DNA from: Brachybacterium halotolerans
Lineage (GTDB): Bacteria; Actinomycetota; Actinomycetes; Actinomycetales; Dermabacteraceae
DNA: 64,000 bases
Direction: 5' to 3'
Assembly (NCBI RefSeq): GCF_016623465.1
Contig: NZ_JAEDAJ010000005.1
Coordinates: forward strand, 150,275-214,274
Part shown: one piece after another, positions 20,718-29,136 of the stretch
Numbering within the stretch: the first letter of the stretch is position 1
Layout of the letters: each line of letters begins with the position of its first letter
Program-made: the position numbers and the translations under genes
Notes under the pieces: model-generated
The model's input: the letters and a program-made list of their open reading frames with translations, nothing else
Told to the model about the DNA's origin: nothing
Database searches by the model: none

Positions 20718-21527
20718 ATGACCACGGACCACACCCTGGCCGCGAGCGGCCTCAGCGCCGGTTACGGGGACCGCAGTGTGATCGAGGGCCTCGACCTCGA
20801 GCTGGTGCCCGCGCGGATCACGGCGATCATCGGCGCCAACGCGTGCGGGAAGTCGACGCTGCTGCGCGTGCTCTCGCGTCTGCTGGCGCCGACGTCGGGC
20901 CAGGTGCTGCTCGACGGCACCCGGATCCACCGTCTGCCGGCCAAGCAGGTCGCGCGCACCCTGGGCCTGCTGCCTCAGTCGCCGATCGCGCCCGAGGGCA
21001 TCACCGTCGCGGAGCTGGTCTCCCGGGGGCGGCACCCGCATCAGGGCCTGGTGGCGCGATGGTCCGCCGCTGATGACGAGGCCGTCGCGGAGGCGCTCGA
21101 CGCGACCGGGACCGCGGCCCTCGCCGAGCGTCCCGTGGACGAGCTCTCCGGCGGTCAGCGTCAGCGCGTGTGGATCGCGATGGCCCTGGCCCAGCGCACC
21201 GATCTGCTCCTGCTCGACGAGCCCACGACGTTCCTGGACGTGAACCATCAGGTCGAGGTGCTCGATCTGCTCACCGACCTCAACGCCCGCCGGGGCACCA
21301 CGATCGTCATGGTCCTGCACGACCTGAACCTCGCCGCGAGGTACGCCGACCACCTGGTGCTGATGGAGCACGGGCGGATCCACGGCGCAGGCGCTCCCGG
21401 GGAGGTGTTCACCGCCGAGGCGGTGAGGACCGTGTTCGGCCTCGAGAACCGCGTGATCCGGGACCCCGTCTCCGGGAGCCCGATGATGCTGCCGATCGGC
21501 CGGCATCATGGGGTCGCCGAGGACTGA
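20718..21527 (+). CDS. Siderophore ABC transporter ATP-binding protein (FecE/FepC type)
   Basis: 269-aa ABC ATPase. Walker A is GANACGKST (the usual GPNG replaced by GANA), Q-loop LPQSPIAPEG, signature LSGGQRQRVWIAMALAQ, Walker B LLLLDEPT, and switch His in VLHDLNLA. It has the strong Shine-Dalgarno AGGAGG 58 nt after the second permease. Last gene of the importer operon; a terminator-like hairpin follows. Confidence 0.92.
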   Translation: MTTDHTLAASGLSAGYGDRSVIEGLDLELVPARITAIIGANACGKSTLLRVLSRLLAPTSGQVLLDGTRIHRLPAKQVARTLGLLPQSPIAPEGITVAELVSRGRHPHQGLVARWSAADDEAVAEALDATGTAALAERPVDELSGGQRQRVWIAMALAQRTDLLLLDEPTTFLDVNHQVEVLDLLTDLNARRGTTIVMVLHDLNLAARYADHLVLMEHGRIHGAGAPGEVFTAEAVRTVFGLENRVIRDPVSGSPMMLPIGRHHGVAED

Positions 21528-21542
21528 GCGCGGCACCGGACC

Positions 21543-21574
21543 GGCCCCCTCGGCGGCGGCCCGCTCGAGGGGCC
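21543..21574. terminator. Hairpin between convergent fecE-type and acyl reductase genes
   Basis: GGCCCC-CTCG pairs with CGAGGGGCC with one bulged C. It lies in the 57-nt gap between convergent genes and could serve both. Confidence 0.5.
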
Positions 21575-21584
21575 GCACCCCGCC

Positions 21585-23828
21585 TCACCATTCGAGGATG
21601 GACCAGCGCTTCTTCTTGGCGACCGAGTAGAGGCCCAGGTCCGGCGAGACGGCCGAGGGCGTGCCCACGAGCTCGAGCCAGGAGGCGTCGGCGTGGGAGT
21701 CGCCGTAGCCGTAGGACTTCTTGAGGTCGGCGCCGTGCTCGTCGGCGTACTTGCGCAGCCAGTTGGCGCGGGCCTCGTCGACCACCGGGGGAGTGGCGAG
21801 GTAGCCGCTCATCACGCCGTCGGAGGTGACATCCATGCGGGTGGCGACGATGTCGTCGAACAGACCGGCGAGCGGCTCGACGAGCACGTCGAGGGCGCCG
21901 GTGACCAGCACGGTACGGTGGCCCGCGCGGCGGTGCTGCTCGATGAGCTCAAGCGCCTCGGGGCGGATCGAGGAGCGGATCGAGCGGCCCAGGCTGCCGG
22001 AGAGCAGGTGCTCGAGCTCCTCGCGGCGGTAGCCCTTGTAGCGGCGGTTGACCAGGCGGATCAGCTCGGAGCGGTCGCGCTTCTCGGCCCGCAGGTAGGA
22101 GGGCACCGAGCGCAGCAGGGAGCCGATCTCCCCGGGCCACGAGGTGGCCGGCCTGGTCGCGCGCACCACCGAGAGGTACTGCTGGATGATGTTCGCGCCC
22201 ACCACTGTGCCGTCGAGGTCGAAGACGGCGAGGGCGTCGCTCGCCTCCTTCATCTCCGGCGCGGGACGGTTCTGGCGGGCGCGCACCGCGGCGCGGCCGC
22301 GCGAGTACGCCTTGGTGAGCTCCGTGACGGCGGGCAGGTGGAGGTTGCGGAAGTAGTCGACCCAGTCCACCTTCGTGATGTCGAAGTCGTGGGTCGAGAG
22401 GAACTCCGCCGGCAGCTCCTCGCGCAGCGCGCGGGTGTTCGCATCGTCGAAGACCATCTCGGTCTTCGTGTACTGGCGGTAGAGCTCGATGTACTTGCGC
22501 AGCGTGGTCAGGCCCGAGGCGTTGCGGTGCAGGGTCGTCGTCCACTCGCGGGTGCGCCGGGTCGCGGGCAGGCGGGAGACGACGGTCTGACCGGCCTTGG
22601 TGGCGATCTCCTTCATCCGGAAGCGCTGCTCGACGAGGTCGACGGACGGGAACGTCCAGTCGGGCACGACGATGTCCTTGCCGTCGTCGTCCTGCAGCGG
22701 GTGCTCGACGAAGTAGCCGCGCACGGCGTCGACCATCTCGTGGAAGGGCAGCGGGTTCGAGCCGCCCGAGGCGACCTGGAAGTAGGCGTCGTCGCCGCGG
22801 CGGGAGACGTCCTGGGTCGCGAGCGCCACGATCACGTTGACCACGAAGTCGACGGGGATGATGTCGAGGATGGAGTCCGCGAGGCCCGGGAACTCGGGCA
22901 GCAGACCGCGGCCGAAGGCCATGATCAGCGGGTCGGCGACCTTGTAGCCGTCGATCCAGCCGGGGTAGGGGCGCTGCAGCGCGGACTCGATGATCGAGGG
23001 GCGCACGAAGGAGACGCGGTGGCCGGCGTCGGCCCACATCTCCTCGGCGACGCGTTCGGCCATCGCCTTGGTGAAGGTGTAGATGTCGGTCCAGCCGACG
23101 GACTGGGCGCGGGTGCGGCCGAAGTCGACGAGGCGCTCGTCGACCCACTGCTTGCGCGCCTCCTCGGCGGCGGCGGCGACGGCCTTGGGGCCCATGCGGC
23201 CGTCGCGCAGGCGGGCGATGCGCATCTGGGTGCGCAGGTTCTCGGGCCGACGGGACTCGGCCTCCACGCGCTGGCGGGCCGCCTGGGAGGCCTCGAACTC
23301 GGCCTTCCAGTCGACGCCGTGCTCGAGGCGGCCCTCGCGGCGCAGACCCTTGGAGATGCCGCCCACGTACGCGGTGGACACGTGGATGACGTGGGGGTCC
23401 TGGCCGGAGTCCAGGAGCGCCTGGTAGAGGTTGCGCGCGCCGCCGACGTTGGTGCGGAACGCATCGTCGATCGGCGGGTCGAAGGACACCGAGGACGCGG
23501 AGTGGATGACCGTGTCGTAGCTCTTGTCGAGCGCCGGCATCGCGGTGAGGTCGCCCTCGAGCACGTCGACGCGCGAGTCGAAGGCCGCGCGCACGGTGTC
23601 CTTGCCCACGCGGTCGGCCCACGAGGAGAACACGGGCTTGCGCAGCAGGCCCTCGAGGCGCTTGCGGCCGGTCAGCGTCCCCTTCGCGCGCACGACGGCG
23701 GTCACGCGGACGTCGTCGGTGTACTCGAGGAGCGACTGCAGGACGGCCTGGCCGAGGAAGCCGGTGACACCGGTCAGCAGGATCTCGCTCGGGCCGGAGC
23801 GCTCGGGGGACGGGGTGGGGTTGGACAT
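21585..23828 (-). CDS. Fatty acyl reductase (SDR) fused to a HAD-IB phosphatase
   Basis: Two-domain protein of 747 aa. Residues 14-515: extended SDR of the fatty acyl-CoA reductase type, with the NAD(P) motif TGVTGFLG (19-25) and catalytic Y250-xxx-K254, and a C-terminal helical part like the 'male sterility' reductases. Residues 530-747: HAD-IB phosphohydrolase of the SerB kind, with DLDGT (nucleophile D537, acid D539), VLVTGALDVLVEP and GDSHAD (about 710-715), so all catalytic motifs are present. The first domain should convert acyl-CoA or acyl-ACP to a fatty alcohol or aldehyde; the substrate of the phosphatase is unknown. It is divergent from an SDR, an acyltransferase and an alkyl-DHAP synthase, suggesting that it supplies the alcohol for ether lipids. 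Confidence 0.82.
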   Translation of the reverse strand: MSNPTPSPERSGPSEILLTGVTGFLGQAVLQSLLEYTDDVRVTAVVRAKGTLTGRKRLEGLLRKPVFSSWADRVGKDTVRAAFDSRVDVLEGDLTAMPALDKSYDTVIHSASSVSFDPPIDDAFRTNVGGARNLYQALLDSGQDPHVIHVSTAYVGGISKGLRREGRLEHGVDWKAEFEASQAARQRVEAESRRPENLRTQMRIARLRDGRMGPKAVAAAAEEARKQWVDERLVDFGRTRAQSVGWTDIYTFTKAMAERVAEEMWADAGHRVSFVRPSIIESALQRPYPGWIDGYKVADPLIMAFGRGLLPEFPGLADSILDIIPVDFVVNVIVALATQDVSRRGDDAYFQVASGGSNPLPFHEMVDAVRGYFVEHPLQDDDGKDIVVPDWTFPSVDLVEQRFRMKEIATKAGQTVVSRLPATRRTREWTTTLHRNASGLTTLRKYIELYRQYTKTEMVFDDANTRALREELPAEFLSTHDFDITKVDWVDYFRNLHLPAVTELTKAYSRGRAAVRARQNRPAPEMKEASDALAVFDLDGTVVGANIIQQYLSVVRATRPATSWPGEIGSLLRSVPSYLRAEKRDRSELIRLVNRRYKGYRREELEHLLSGSLGRSIRSSIRPEALELIEQHRRAGHRTVLVTGALDVLVEPLAGLFDDIVATRMDVTSDGVMSGYLATPPVVDEARANWLRKYADEHGADLKKSYGYGDSHADASWLELVGTPSAVSPDLGLYSVAKKKRWSILEW

Positions 23829-24056
23829 GCGGTGTTCCCTCAGGTGCAGGTGGGCGGCCGACGTCCCGGCCGGGTGGGTCTCCCGGCCTCCGCCCGCCGG
23901 CGCGGCGGGCGTGCCCTACCGCGCAGGGGCGCGGGCGGACGTCGTGCACGGTCTCGTCCGACGGTAGCGCATGGGGCCTTCGACCACAGTTCGTCCGCGC
24001 TGGTGCGTGACGCGCACGACGGCCCGGACCCCCTCGGTGGGAGCACCTCGCCCATG

Positions 24057-24062
24057 TATCGT
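24057..24062 (+). promoter_or_regulatory. -10 box TATCGT for the SDR-acyltransferase-AGPS operon
   Basis: TATCGT ends 7 nt before the ATG at 24070 and no Shine-Dalgarno is present, so the operon mRNA probably starts at the ATG. Confidence 0.55.
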
Positions 24063-24069
24063 GGCCCGC

Positions 24070-24849
24070 ATGCACAGGGCCCTTATCACCGGTGGGACCG
24101 CAGGCATCGGAGCGGCGTTCGCCAGGGCCTTCGCCCGGCGCGGCGTGGCCCTGGTGCTCGTGGCCCGTGACGACGCGCGCCTCCAGCAGGCCGCCGCCGA
24201 GCTGCGCACGAGCCACGGCGTCGAGGTCGAGACCCTCGTCGCCGATCTGGCCGATCGGGACGACCAGCAGAAGGTCGCCGACAGGCTCGAATCGACCGAC
24301 GCCCCCGCCATCGACGTGCTCGTGAACAACGCCGGGTTCTCCGTGCGCGCCTCGCTGCTCGATCCCGACCTGAGCGAGCACGACCGCGGCTTCGAGGTCA
24401 TGCAGAGGGCCGTCCTCAAGCTCGGCGGCGCCGCCGGTCGCGCGATGAGCGCGCGCGGCGAGGGCTGGATCATCAACATCGCGTCCGTGAGCGCCTTCAT
24501 CACGCAGAACAACTACACGGCCATCAAGGCCTGGGTGACCAACTACTCCGAGTCGCTGAGCGTGCAGCTCGAGGGCACGGGCGTGCAGTCCACGGCAGTC
24601 ACCCCGGGCTGGGTGCGCACGGAGTTCCACCAGCGCGCCGGCATCCGCGGCTCCTCGATCCCCGGGTTCCTCTGGCTGGACGCCGACGACCTCGCCGAGC
24701 AGGGCCTGAAGGACGTCGCCAAGGGGAAGGCCGTGAGCATCCCCGGCGGCCGCTGGAAGCTCATCACCGCGCTGCTGCGCTCGCTGCCCCGCCCGCTCGT
24801 GCACCGCCTCAGCTCCCTGCTCAGCTCGCGGCGCAGCAAGGAGCGCTGA
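24070..24849 (+). CDS. Short-chain dehydrogenase/reductase, candidate acyl/alkyl-DHAP reductase
   Basis: Classical SDR of 259 aa. NADP motif TGGTAGIG at residues 7-14, NNAG near 80, catalytic Ser in NIASVSAF and Y-xxx-K in NNYTAIKAW near 150, PGWVRTEF near 180. The C-terminal 40 residues are hydrophobic and basic (LLRSLPRPLVHRL), suggesting membrane association. Such 'DltE-like' SDRs resemble eukaryotic 1-acyl-DHAP reductase and 3-ketosphinganine reductase. First gene of a three-gene operon, with the acyltransferase 2 nt downstream. Reduction of alkyl-DHAP to alkyl-glycerol-3-phosphate would fit the neighbours; this is inference. Confidence 0.8.
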   Translation: MHRALITGGTAGIGAAFARAFARRGVALVLVARDDARLQQAAAELRTSHGVEVETLVADLADRDDQQKVADRLESTDAPAIDVLVNNAGFSVRASLLDPDLSEHDRGFEVMQRAVLKLGGAAGRAMSARGEGWIINIASVSAFITQNNYTAIKAWVTNYSESLSVQLEGTGVQSTAVTPGWVRTEFHQRAGIRGSSIPGFLWLDADDLAEQGLKDVAKGKAVSIPGGRWKLITALLRSLPRPLVHRLSSLLSSRRSKER

Positions 24850-24851
24850 GC

Positions 24852-25709
24852 ATGGCAGGCAACCAGCCGGAGAAGGCGGACGAGCCGACGAGGGCGGAGA
24901 AGCCCGCGAAGGCGGACAAGCACGCCAAGGCCGACAGGTCGGCGCAGAATCCGCGCCACGACCAGTCCGTCTCCTCGCGCCTGCGCAGCCTCGGCTGGGA
25001 TCCTCTGGACGAGGACACCCGCAAGTACCGCTCGCGCGCCCGCGCGGCCCTGCGCTTCGTGCTCCAGCGCGGGCTGTTCCGCGGCCTGGTGCGAGCCAAC
25101 GTCACCCAGACCGTGACGACCGCGCGCCGCGTGAAGGCGGTGCGCGGGCCGTTCGTCCTGGTCGCGAACCACACGAGTCACCTCGATGCTCCGATGCTCG
25201 CCGAGGGGCTGCCCTGGGCGCAGGCCCGCTACCTCTCCACGGGCGTGGCCGCGGACTACTTCTTCCACGTCTGGTACAAGCGTCTGTTCGTGCGCCTCCT
25301 GTTCAACGCGTACCCGATCGATCGCGACGGCTCGCGCAAGAACTCCGGCTTCTCCCGGCGTCTGCTGCGCAGCGGCGTCCCGATCCTCGTGTTCCCCGAG
25401 GGCGGGCGGCAGAAGACCGGCACCATGGGGGAGTTCAAGCCGGGCGCCGCGGCGCTCGCCTCGAGCGTCGGCGTCCCGATCATCCCGGCCGCCCTCGTCG
25501 GCGGCTACGAGGCGATGCCCAAGGGCCGCAGCTGGCCCAAGCCCGGTCGCCCGCCGGTCGGCGTCGTCTTCGGCGACCCGATGATGGCCCGCGACGGCGA
25601 ATCCGTCGTCGACTACATGGAGCGTGTGCGCGCGGCCGTGGTCGACCTCTACGACACCAACTACGAGCAGATCCTGGGCCCCCGCACGGGACCCCGGGAG
25701 GAGCACTGA
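24852..25709 (+). CDS. PlsC-type 1-acylglycerol-3-phosphate acyltransferase
   Basis: 285-aa acyltransferase. After a Lys/Ala/Asp-rich hydrophilic N-terminus of about 40 residues come the catalytic HX4D motif NHTSHLD (near residue 110), the phosphate-binding FPEGGRQKTG near 180, and the GVPIIPAALVGGYEAM block. It should acylate lyso-phosphatidic acid or DHAP at the membrane surface. It stands between the SDR (2 nt gap) and the alkyl-DHAP synthase (TGATG overlap), so the three proteins are made together. In an ether-lipid pathway it could make acyl-DHAP (the synthase's substrate) or add the sn-2 acyl chain. Confidence 0.85.
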   Translation: MAGNQPEKADEPTRAEKPAKADKHAKADRSAQNPRHDQSVSSRLRSLGWDPLDEDTRKYRSRARAALRFVLQRGLFRGLVRANVTQTVTTARRVKAVRGPFVLVANHTSHLDAPMLAEGLPWAQARYLSTGVAADYFFHVWYKRLFVRLLFNAYPIDRDGSRKNSGFSRRLLRSGVPILVFPEGGRQKTGTMGEFKPGAAALASSVGVPIIPAALVGGYEAMPKGRSWPKPGRPPVGVVFGDPMMARDGESVVDYMERVRAAVVDLYDTNYEQILGPRTGPREEH

Positions 25710-27433
25710 TGACCGCATCGCATTCCGCAGCCGATCTCACGGCGGCCGACGTCACCCGGCACAAGTGGTGGGGGTGGGGCATGGACGACGTCCGCTTCCG
25801 CTTCGACAACAAGCCCGCGTTCGCGCCGCTCGCGAAGAACAAGATCGGCGTGGATCTCGAGGCGATCACCCAGTTCGACGATCCCGAGCTCGCCGATCAC
25901 GAGGTGCCCGCGGGGCGTCTGGGCGACGCCGAGCGCGCAGCGATCGTGGGCCTCGTGGGCGAGGCGAACGTGCGCACGGACGACGAGTACCGGGTGCTGC
26001 ACTCCTTCGGCCGCTCCCTGCCGGACCTGTTCCACGTGCGCTCGGGCGATTTCGACCGCCTCGTCGATGCCGTGGTCTATCCCGGTGGCGAGGAGGAGGT
26101 CGCGGGCCTTCTGCGCCTGGCGATCGAGAAGGACCTCGTGCTGATCCCCTACGGCGGCGGCTCCTGCATCTCCGGCTCGGTCACCCCCGACCCGGCCGAG
26201 CAGCGCCCCGTGATCACCGTGAACCTGGGCCGCATGCGCCAGGTGCTCTCGATCGACGACACTGCGGGACTCGCGACCGTGCAGGCCGGCGTCTACGGCC
26301 CCGACCTCGAGGAGCAGCTCGCCGCCGAGGGCTGGACGATGGGCCACTTCCCGGACTCCTTCACCTACTCGACGCTGGGCGGATGGGCCGCGACCCGCTC
26401 CTCGGGCATGCAGTCCGACAAGTACGGCGACATCGAGGACATCGTGCGCGGCATGCGCGTCGTGCACCCCGAGGGGACCGTCGTCACCAACCCGATCCCC
26501 GGCCGCGACTCCGGTCCGAGCGTCCACGAGATGATCCTGGGCTCCGAGGGCCGGATGGGCATCATCACCGAGCTCACCGTGCAGGTGCACCGCCTGCCGC
26601 AGGTGCGCCAGGTCATCGCCTACATGTACCCCGACTGGGAGCACGGCATCCGCGGCATGCATGCGATCGCCCGCTCGACCGACGTCTCGCCCACCTTCAC
26701 CCGCCTCTCCGACGGCCCCGAGACCGAGTTCAGCCTCGCCATGGTCAAGGAGCCCACCTCGACCAAGGGCAGGGTCGCCGCGAAGGTGCAGGACGGCCTC
26801 TTCGCCTACCTGCGCTCCAAGGGCTGGGACACGAGCGAGGAGATGAGCATCTCCTACGTGTGCTTCGAGGGCACCAAGGAGACCGTCGAGCACCAGAAGT
26901 CCGTCGTGAAGAAGCTGGTCAAGGGCGCGGGCGGCATCACGCTGGGCGCCGGACCGGGTGCGATCTACGACCAGAAGAAGTTCGACACCCCCTACCTGCG
27001 CGACTTCCTGCTCAGCTACCAGGTGTTCGGCGACGTCTGCGACACCGGTGCGACGTGGTCGAACATCAACGAGGTCCACGCGAAGGTCTACGAGGCGTTC
27101 TACGAGGCGCAGCGGAAGCAGGGACTGCCCGGCTTCATGTTCTGCCACATGTCCCACAGCTACCACTCGGGCGCCTGCCTCTACTTCACCTTCGCCCTGA
27201 AGTACACGAGCCCGGACAAGGCGCTCGAGCAGTACTACAACGCCAAGCGCGCCGTGCAGCAGGCCTTCGTGGACCTGGGCTCCACGGTCTCCCACCACCA
27301 CGCCGTGGGCACCGAGCACCAGCCCTGGCTCACCGAGGACATCGGCGAGCTCGGCGAGCACATCATCGAGGGACTCTTCGCGCAGAACGATCCCGGCCGG
27401 AACCTCAACCCCGGCAAGGTCGTCACGCCCTGA
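25709..27433 (+). CDS. agpS: Alkyl-dihydroxyacetonephosphate synthase (ether-lipid synthesis)
   Basis: FAD flavoprotein of the VAO/PCMH family, 574 aa. The enzyme class swaps the acyl chain of acyl-DHAP for a fatty alcohol, making the ether bond. The N-terminal KWWGWG (19-24) is typical. The FAD domain shows YGGGSCISG (148-156), HFPDSFTYSTLGGWAATRSSGM (213-234), YGDIEDIV and ILGSEGRMGIITE. Residues known to be catalytic in mammalian AGPS can be matched one by one: R332 (TRLSDG), R431 (YLRDF), Y492 (CLYFTF) and the triple His 529-531 (SHHHAVG). So it is an active AGPS rather than a D-lactate dehydrogenase or glycolate oxidase relative. The start overlaps the acyltransferase stop by one base. 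Confidence 0.88.
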   Translation: MTASHSAADLTAADVTRHKWWGWGMDDVRFRFDNKPAFAPLAKNKIGVDLEAITQFDDPELADHEVPAGRLGDAERAAIVGLVGEANVRTDDEYRVLHSFGRSLPDLFHVRSGDFDRLVDAVVYPGGEEEVAGLLRLAIEKDLVLIPYGGGSCISGSVTPDPAEQRPVITVNLGRMRQVLSIDDTAGLATVQAGVYGPDLEEQLAAEGWTMGHFPDSFTYSTLGGWAATRSSGMQSDKYGDIEDIVRGMRVVHPEGTVVTNPIPGRDSGPSVHEMILGSEGRMGIITELTVQVHRLPQVRQVIAYMYPDWEHGIRGMHAIARSTDVSPTFTRLSDGPETEFSLAMVKEPTSTKGRVAAKVQDGLFAYLRSKGWDTSEEMSISYVCFEGTKETVEHQKSVVKKLVKGAGGITLGAGPGAIYDQKKFDTPYLRDFLLSYQVFGDVCDTGATWSNINEVHAKVYEAFYEAQRKQGLPGFMFCHMSHSYHSGACLYFTFALKYTSPDKALEQYYNAKRAVQQAFVDLGSTVSHHHAVGTEHQPWLTEDIGELGEHIIEGLFAQNDPGRNLNPGKVVTP

Positions 27434-27506
27434 GGGCGGGCGGGACACGCCGTCCCTCCGGTGACGCGCCCGTCGGCCCACGCCCGCGTCGAGCGGAAGG
27501 GTCGGC

Positions 27507-27896
27507 ATGAGTGACGTGCGCCTTGCGCTCTCGTGCGGGCCCTCGCGAGCGCGCGACCTCCTGCTCTCGCAGCTGGTGGCCGACGGATGGCGCGTGCGCG
27601 ACGGGTGGCGCGTGCGCGCCCGGCCCGACGACGACGTGCGGGCGCTCCTCCTCGAGCGCGGGTCCATCCGGCGCAACGTCCTGCTGGGAGGCCTCGCGGG
27701 ACGCGGCCAGCACCTCGAGATGCGGATCGACGTGCGCTCTGACGAGCCGGGGAGCCTCGCCGTCTGCTCGTGGTCCGATGCGAGCCCGCGAGCGCTCGGC
27801 GGCGTCCTCGGTCAGCGCCGTGCCGAGCGCACCATGCGACGAACGGTGGCCGCCCTGCGCGGGTTCCTGGCCGACGAGGGGCTGTTGCGCACGTAG
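27507..27896 (+). CDS. Hypothetical protein, Arg-rich, 129 aa
   Basis: I do not recognise this protein. It is soluble, has 19% or so Arg, and has an alternating charged/hydrophobic pattern (VLLGGLAGRGQHLEMRIDV near residue 57) that could be a small alpha/beta domain; the C-terminal third is helical (RRAERTMRRTVAALRGFLADEG). The ATG follows GGAAGGG at good spacing. It lies 73 nt behind agpS on the same strand and may be the last gene of that operon. GC at third positions is as high as in its neighbours. Confidence 0.6.
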   Translation: MSDVRLALSCGPSRARDLLLSQLVADGWRVRDGWRVRARPDDDVRALLLERGSIRRNVLLGGLAGRGQHLEMRIDVRSDEPGSLAVCSWSDASPRALGGVLGQRRAERTMRRTVAALRGFLADEGLLRT

Positions 27897-27928
27897 CCCT
27901 GCGCGCAGCGGCGCCCGTCGTCGACCGA

Positions 27929-29038
27929 TCAGGCCCGGAGCGCGGCCATGATCCCGGGCAGGTCCTCCGCGAACGCCCGGTTCCAGGTGTCCCAATCGTG
28001 CTCATGGCCCGGCCAGACGGCGAAGTCGTGCTCGATCCCGGCAGCGTCCAGGGCGTCGTGGAAGTCCACGTTCGTCGGCTTCACACCGATCTCGGTGACG
28101 TCGGCCTGGATCTTCGCGATGGACAGCCCCAGCTGTGCGGCGATGTCGGGCGCCGCCTCGATGATCTTGTGGAGATCCGGGTTCAGGCCGTCGCCGCAGC
28201 GCAGGAACAGTCGCTTGCCCCGGTACCGCTCGACGTTCGAGAGCGGGTCGTACTGGAAGCGCACGTCGGACGCGGGCCAGCCCCACACCGCACCGGGAAG
28301 GTTCGTGGTCTGCCAGTAGCCGTTCTGCGCATCGGCGAGAGGGGCGAGCGCGATCGTCGCGTCGACGCCCGGTGCGGTGACGTCGGCCGGTCCGGAGTAG
28401 GCGCTCACGGAGAGGAAGCTGCTGTCGTACTTCTGGCCCAGGGCGAGCGAGCCGAACCCTCCCATCGACAGTCCCGCGATCGCCATCCGCGAGGGATCCG
28501 TGCGGAAGCTGTCATGGACGAAGGGCAGCACCTGCTCGATGATGAAGGTCTCCCAGTTCGCCTCGAGGCCCGGTCGGGGGAAGTTCGCGTTCGAGTAGAA
28601 GGATCCGCCTCCGCCGTCGGGCATGACGACGATGACGTCCTGGCCGGCGGTGGCCCCGACCGCGTTCCCTCCGCGCTCCGTCCAGTCCAGGAACATGCCC
28701 CAGCCCCCATGCAGGAGCAGCAGCACGGGGTAGGTCCGCTCCGTGTCGGCGTACCCCTCGGGAAGCATCACGCGGAACGAGGGCGGGAAGGTCTTGACCT
28801 GGTCGGTGCTGACGCGGAAGTCGATCGAGCGCTTGGACGGCACCGGGGCGGGGAAGCCGCTCTCGAAGCGCAGACCGTGCGAGGCGGTGTAGGCCCCGGG
28901 GTCGAACGGGTCGGTTCCGGTCGCCTGCGCGGCGGGGGCGGCGGCCATGCTTCCCGCCGTCGTCATCGCGGCGGCCGCGGCGGTTCCCGCGAGCATCGTG
29001 CGGCGCGAGGGGCGGTGGGCGTGGGTCTGGTGGGTCAT
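27929..29038 (-). CDS. Secreted esterase, esterase D / mycolyltransferase-like fold
   Basis: 369-aa alpha/beta hydrolase of the putative-esterase family (PF00756-like). The signal peptide has a twin arginine (SRRTMLAG) and ends near AAQAT, so Tat export is likely. The fold shows LLLLHGGWG (oxyanion region) near residue 110, VIVVMPDGG, and the nucleophile elbow GLSMGGFG near 205; the acid and His come from CGDG and GHEHDWDTW at the C-terminus. AGGAGAG precedes the ATG. It is about 50% alike to the next gene by eye, sharing ASHG, SIDFRV, FPPSFRV and FYSNAN; a tandem duplication. Substrates of this family include polysaccharide esters and siderophore esters. Confidence 0.82.
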   Translation of the reverse strand: MTHQTHAHRPSRRTMLAGTAAAAAMTTAGSMAAAPAAQATGTDPFDPGAYTASHGLRFESGFPAPVPSKRSIDFRVSTDQVKTFPPSFRVMLPEGYADTERTYPVLLLLHGGWGMFLDWTERGGNAVGATAGQDVIVVMPDGGGGSFYSNANFPRPGLEANWETFIIEQVLPFVHDSFRTDPSRMAIAGLSMGGFGSLALGQKYDSSFLSVSAYSGPADVTAPGVDATIALAPLADAQNGYWQTTNLPGAVWGWPASDVRFQYDPLSNVERYRGKRLFLRCGDGLNPDLHKIIEAAPDIAAQLGLSIAKIQADVTEIGVKPTNVDFHDALDAAGIEHDFAVWPGHEHDWDTWNRAFAEDLPGIMAALRA

Positions 29039-29136
29039 CGTCTCTCCTGAGGAGTGTGAAGTCTGGAGGGTGGAGTGTGGAGCGTGGCGTGCGGCCGTGC
29101 GGGCGCCGTCGGCGCCGCTGGGCGCGGGGGCCCCGC

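Noticed and set aside
25709..27433. D-lactate dehydrogenase / glycolate oxidase assignment
   Set aside because: The FAD domain is shared, but the KWWGWG opening, the TRLSDG Arg, the CLYFTF Tyr and the HHH triad are specific to alkyl-DHAP synthases.
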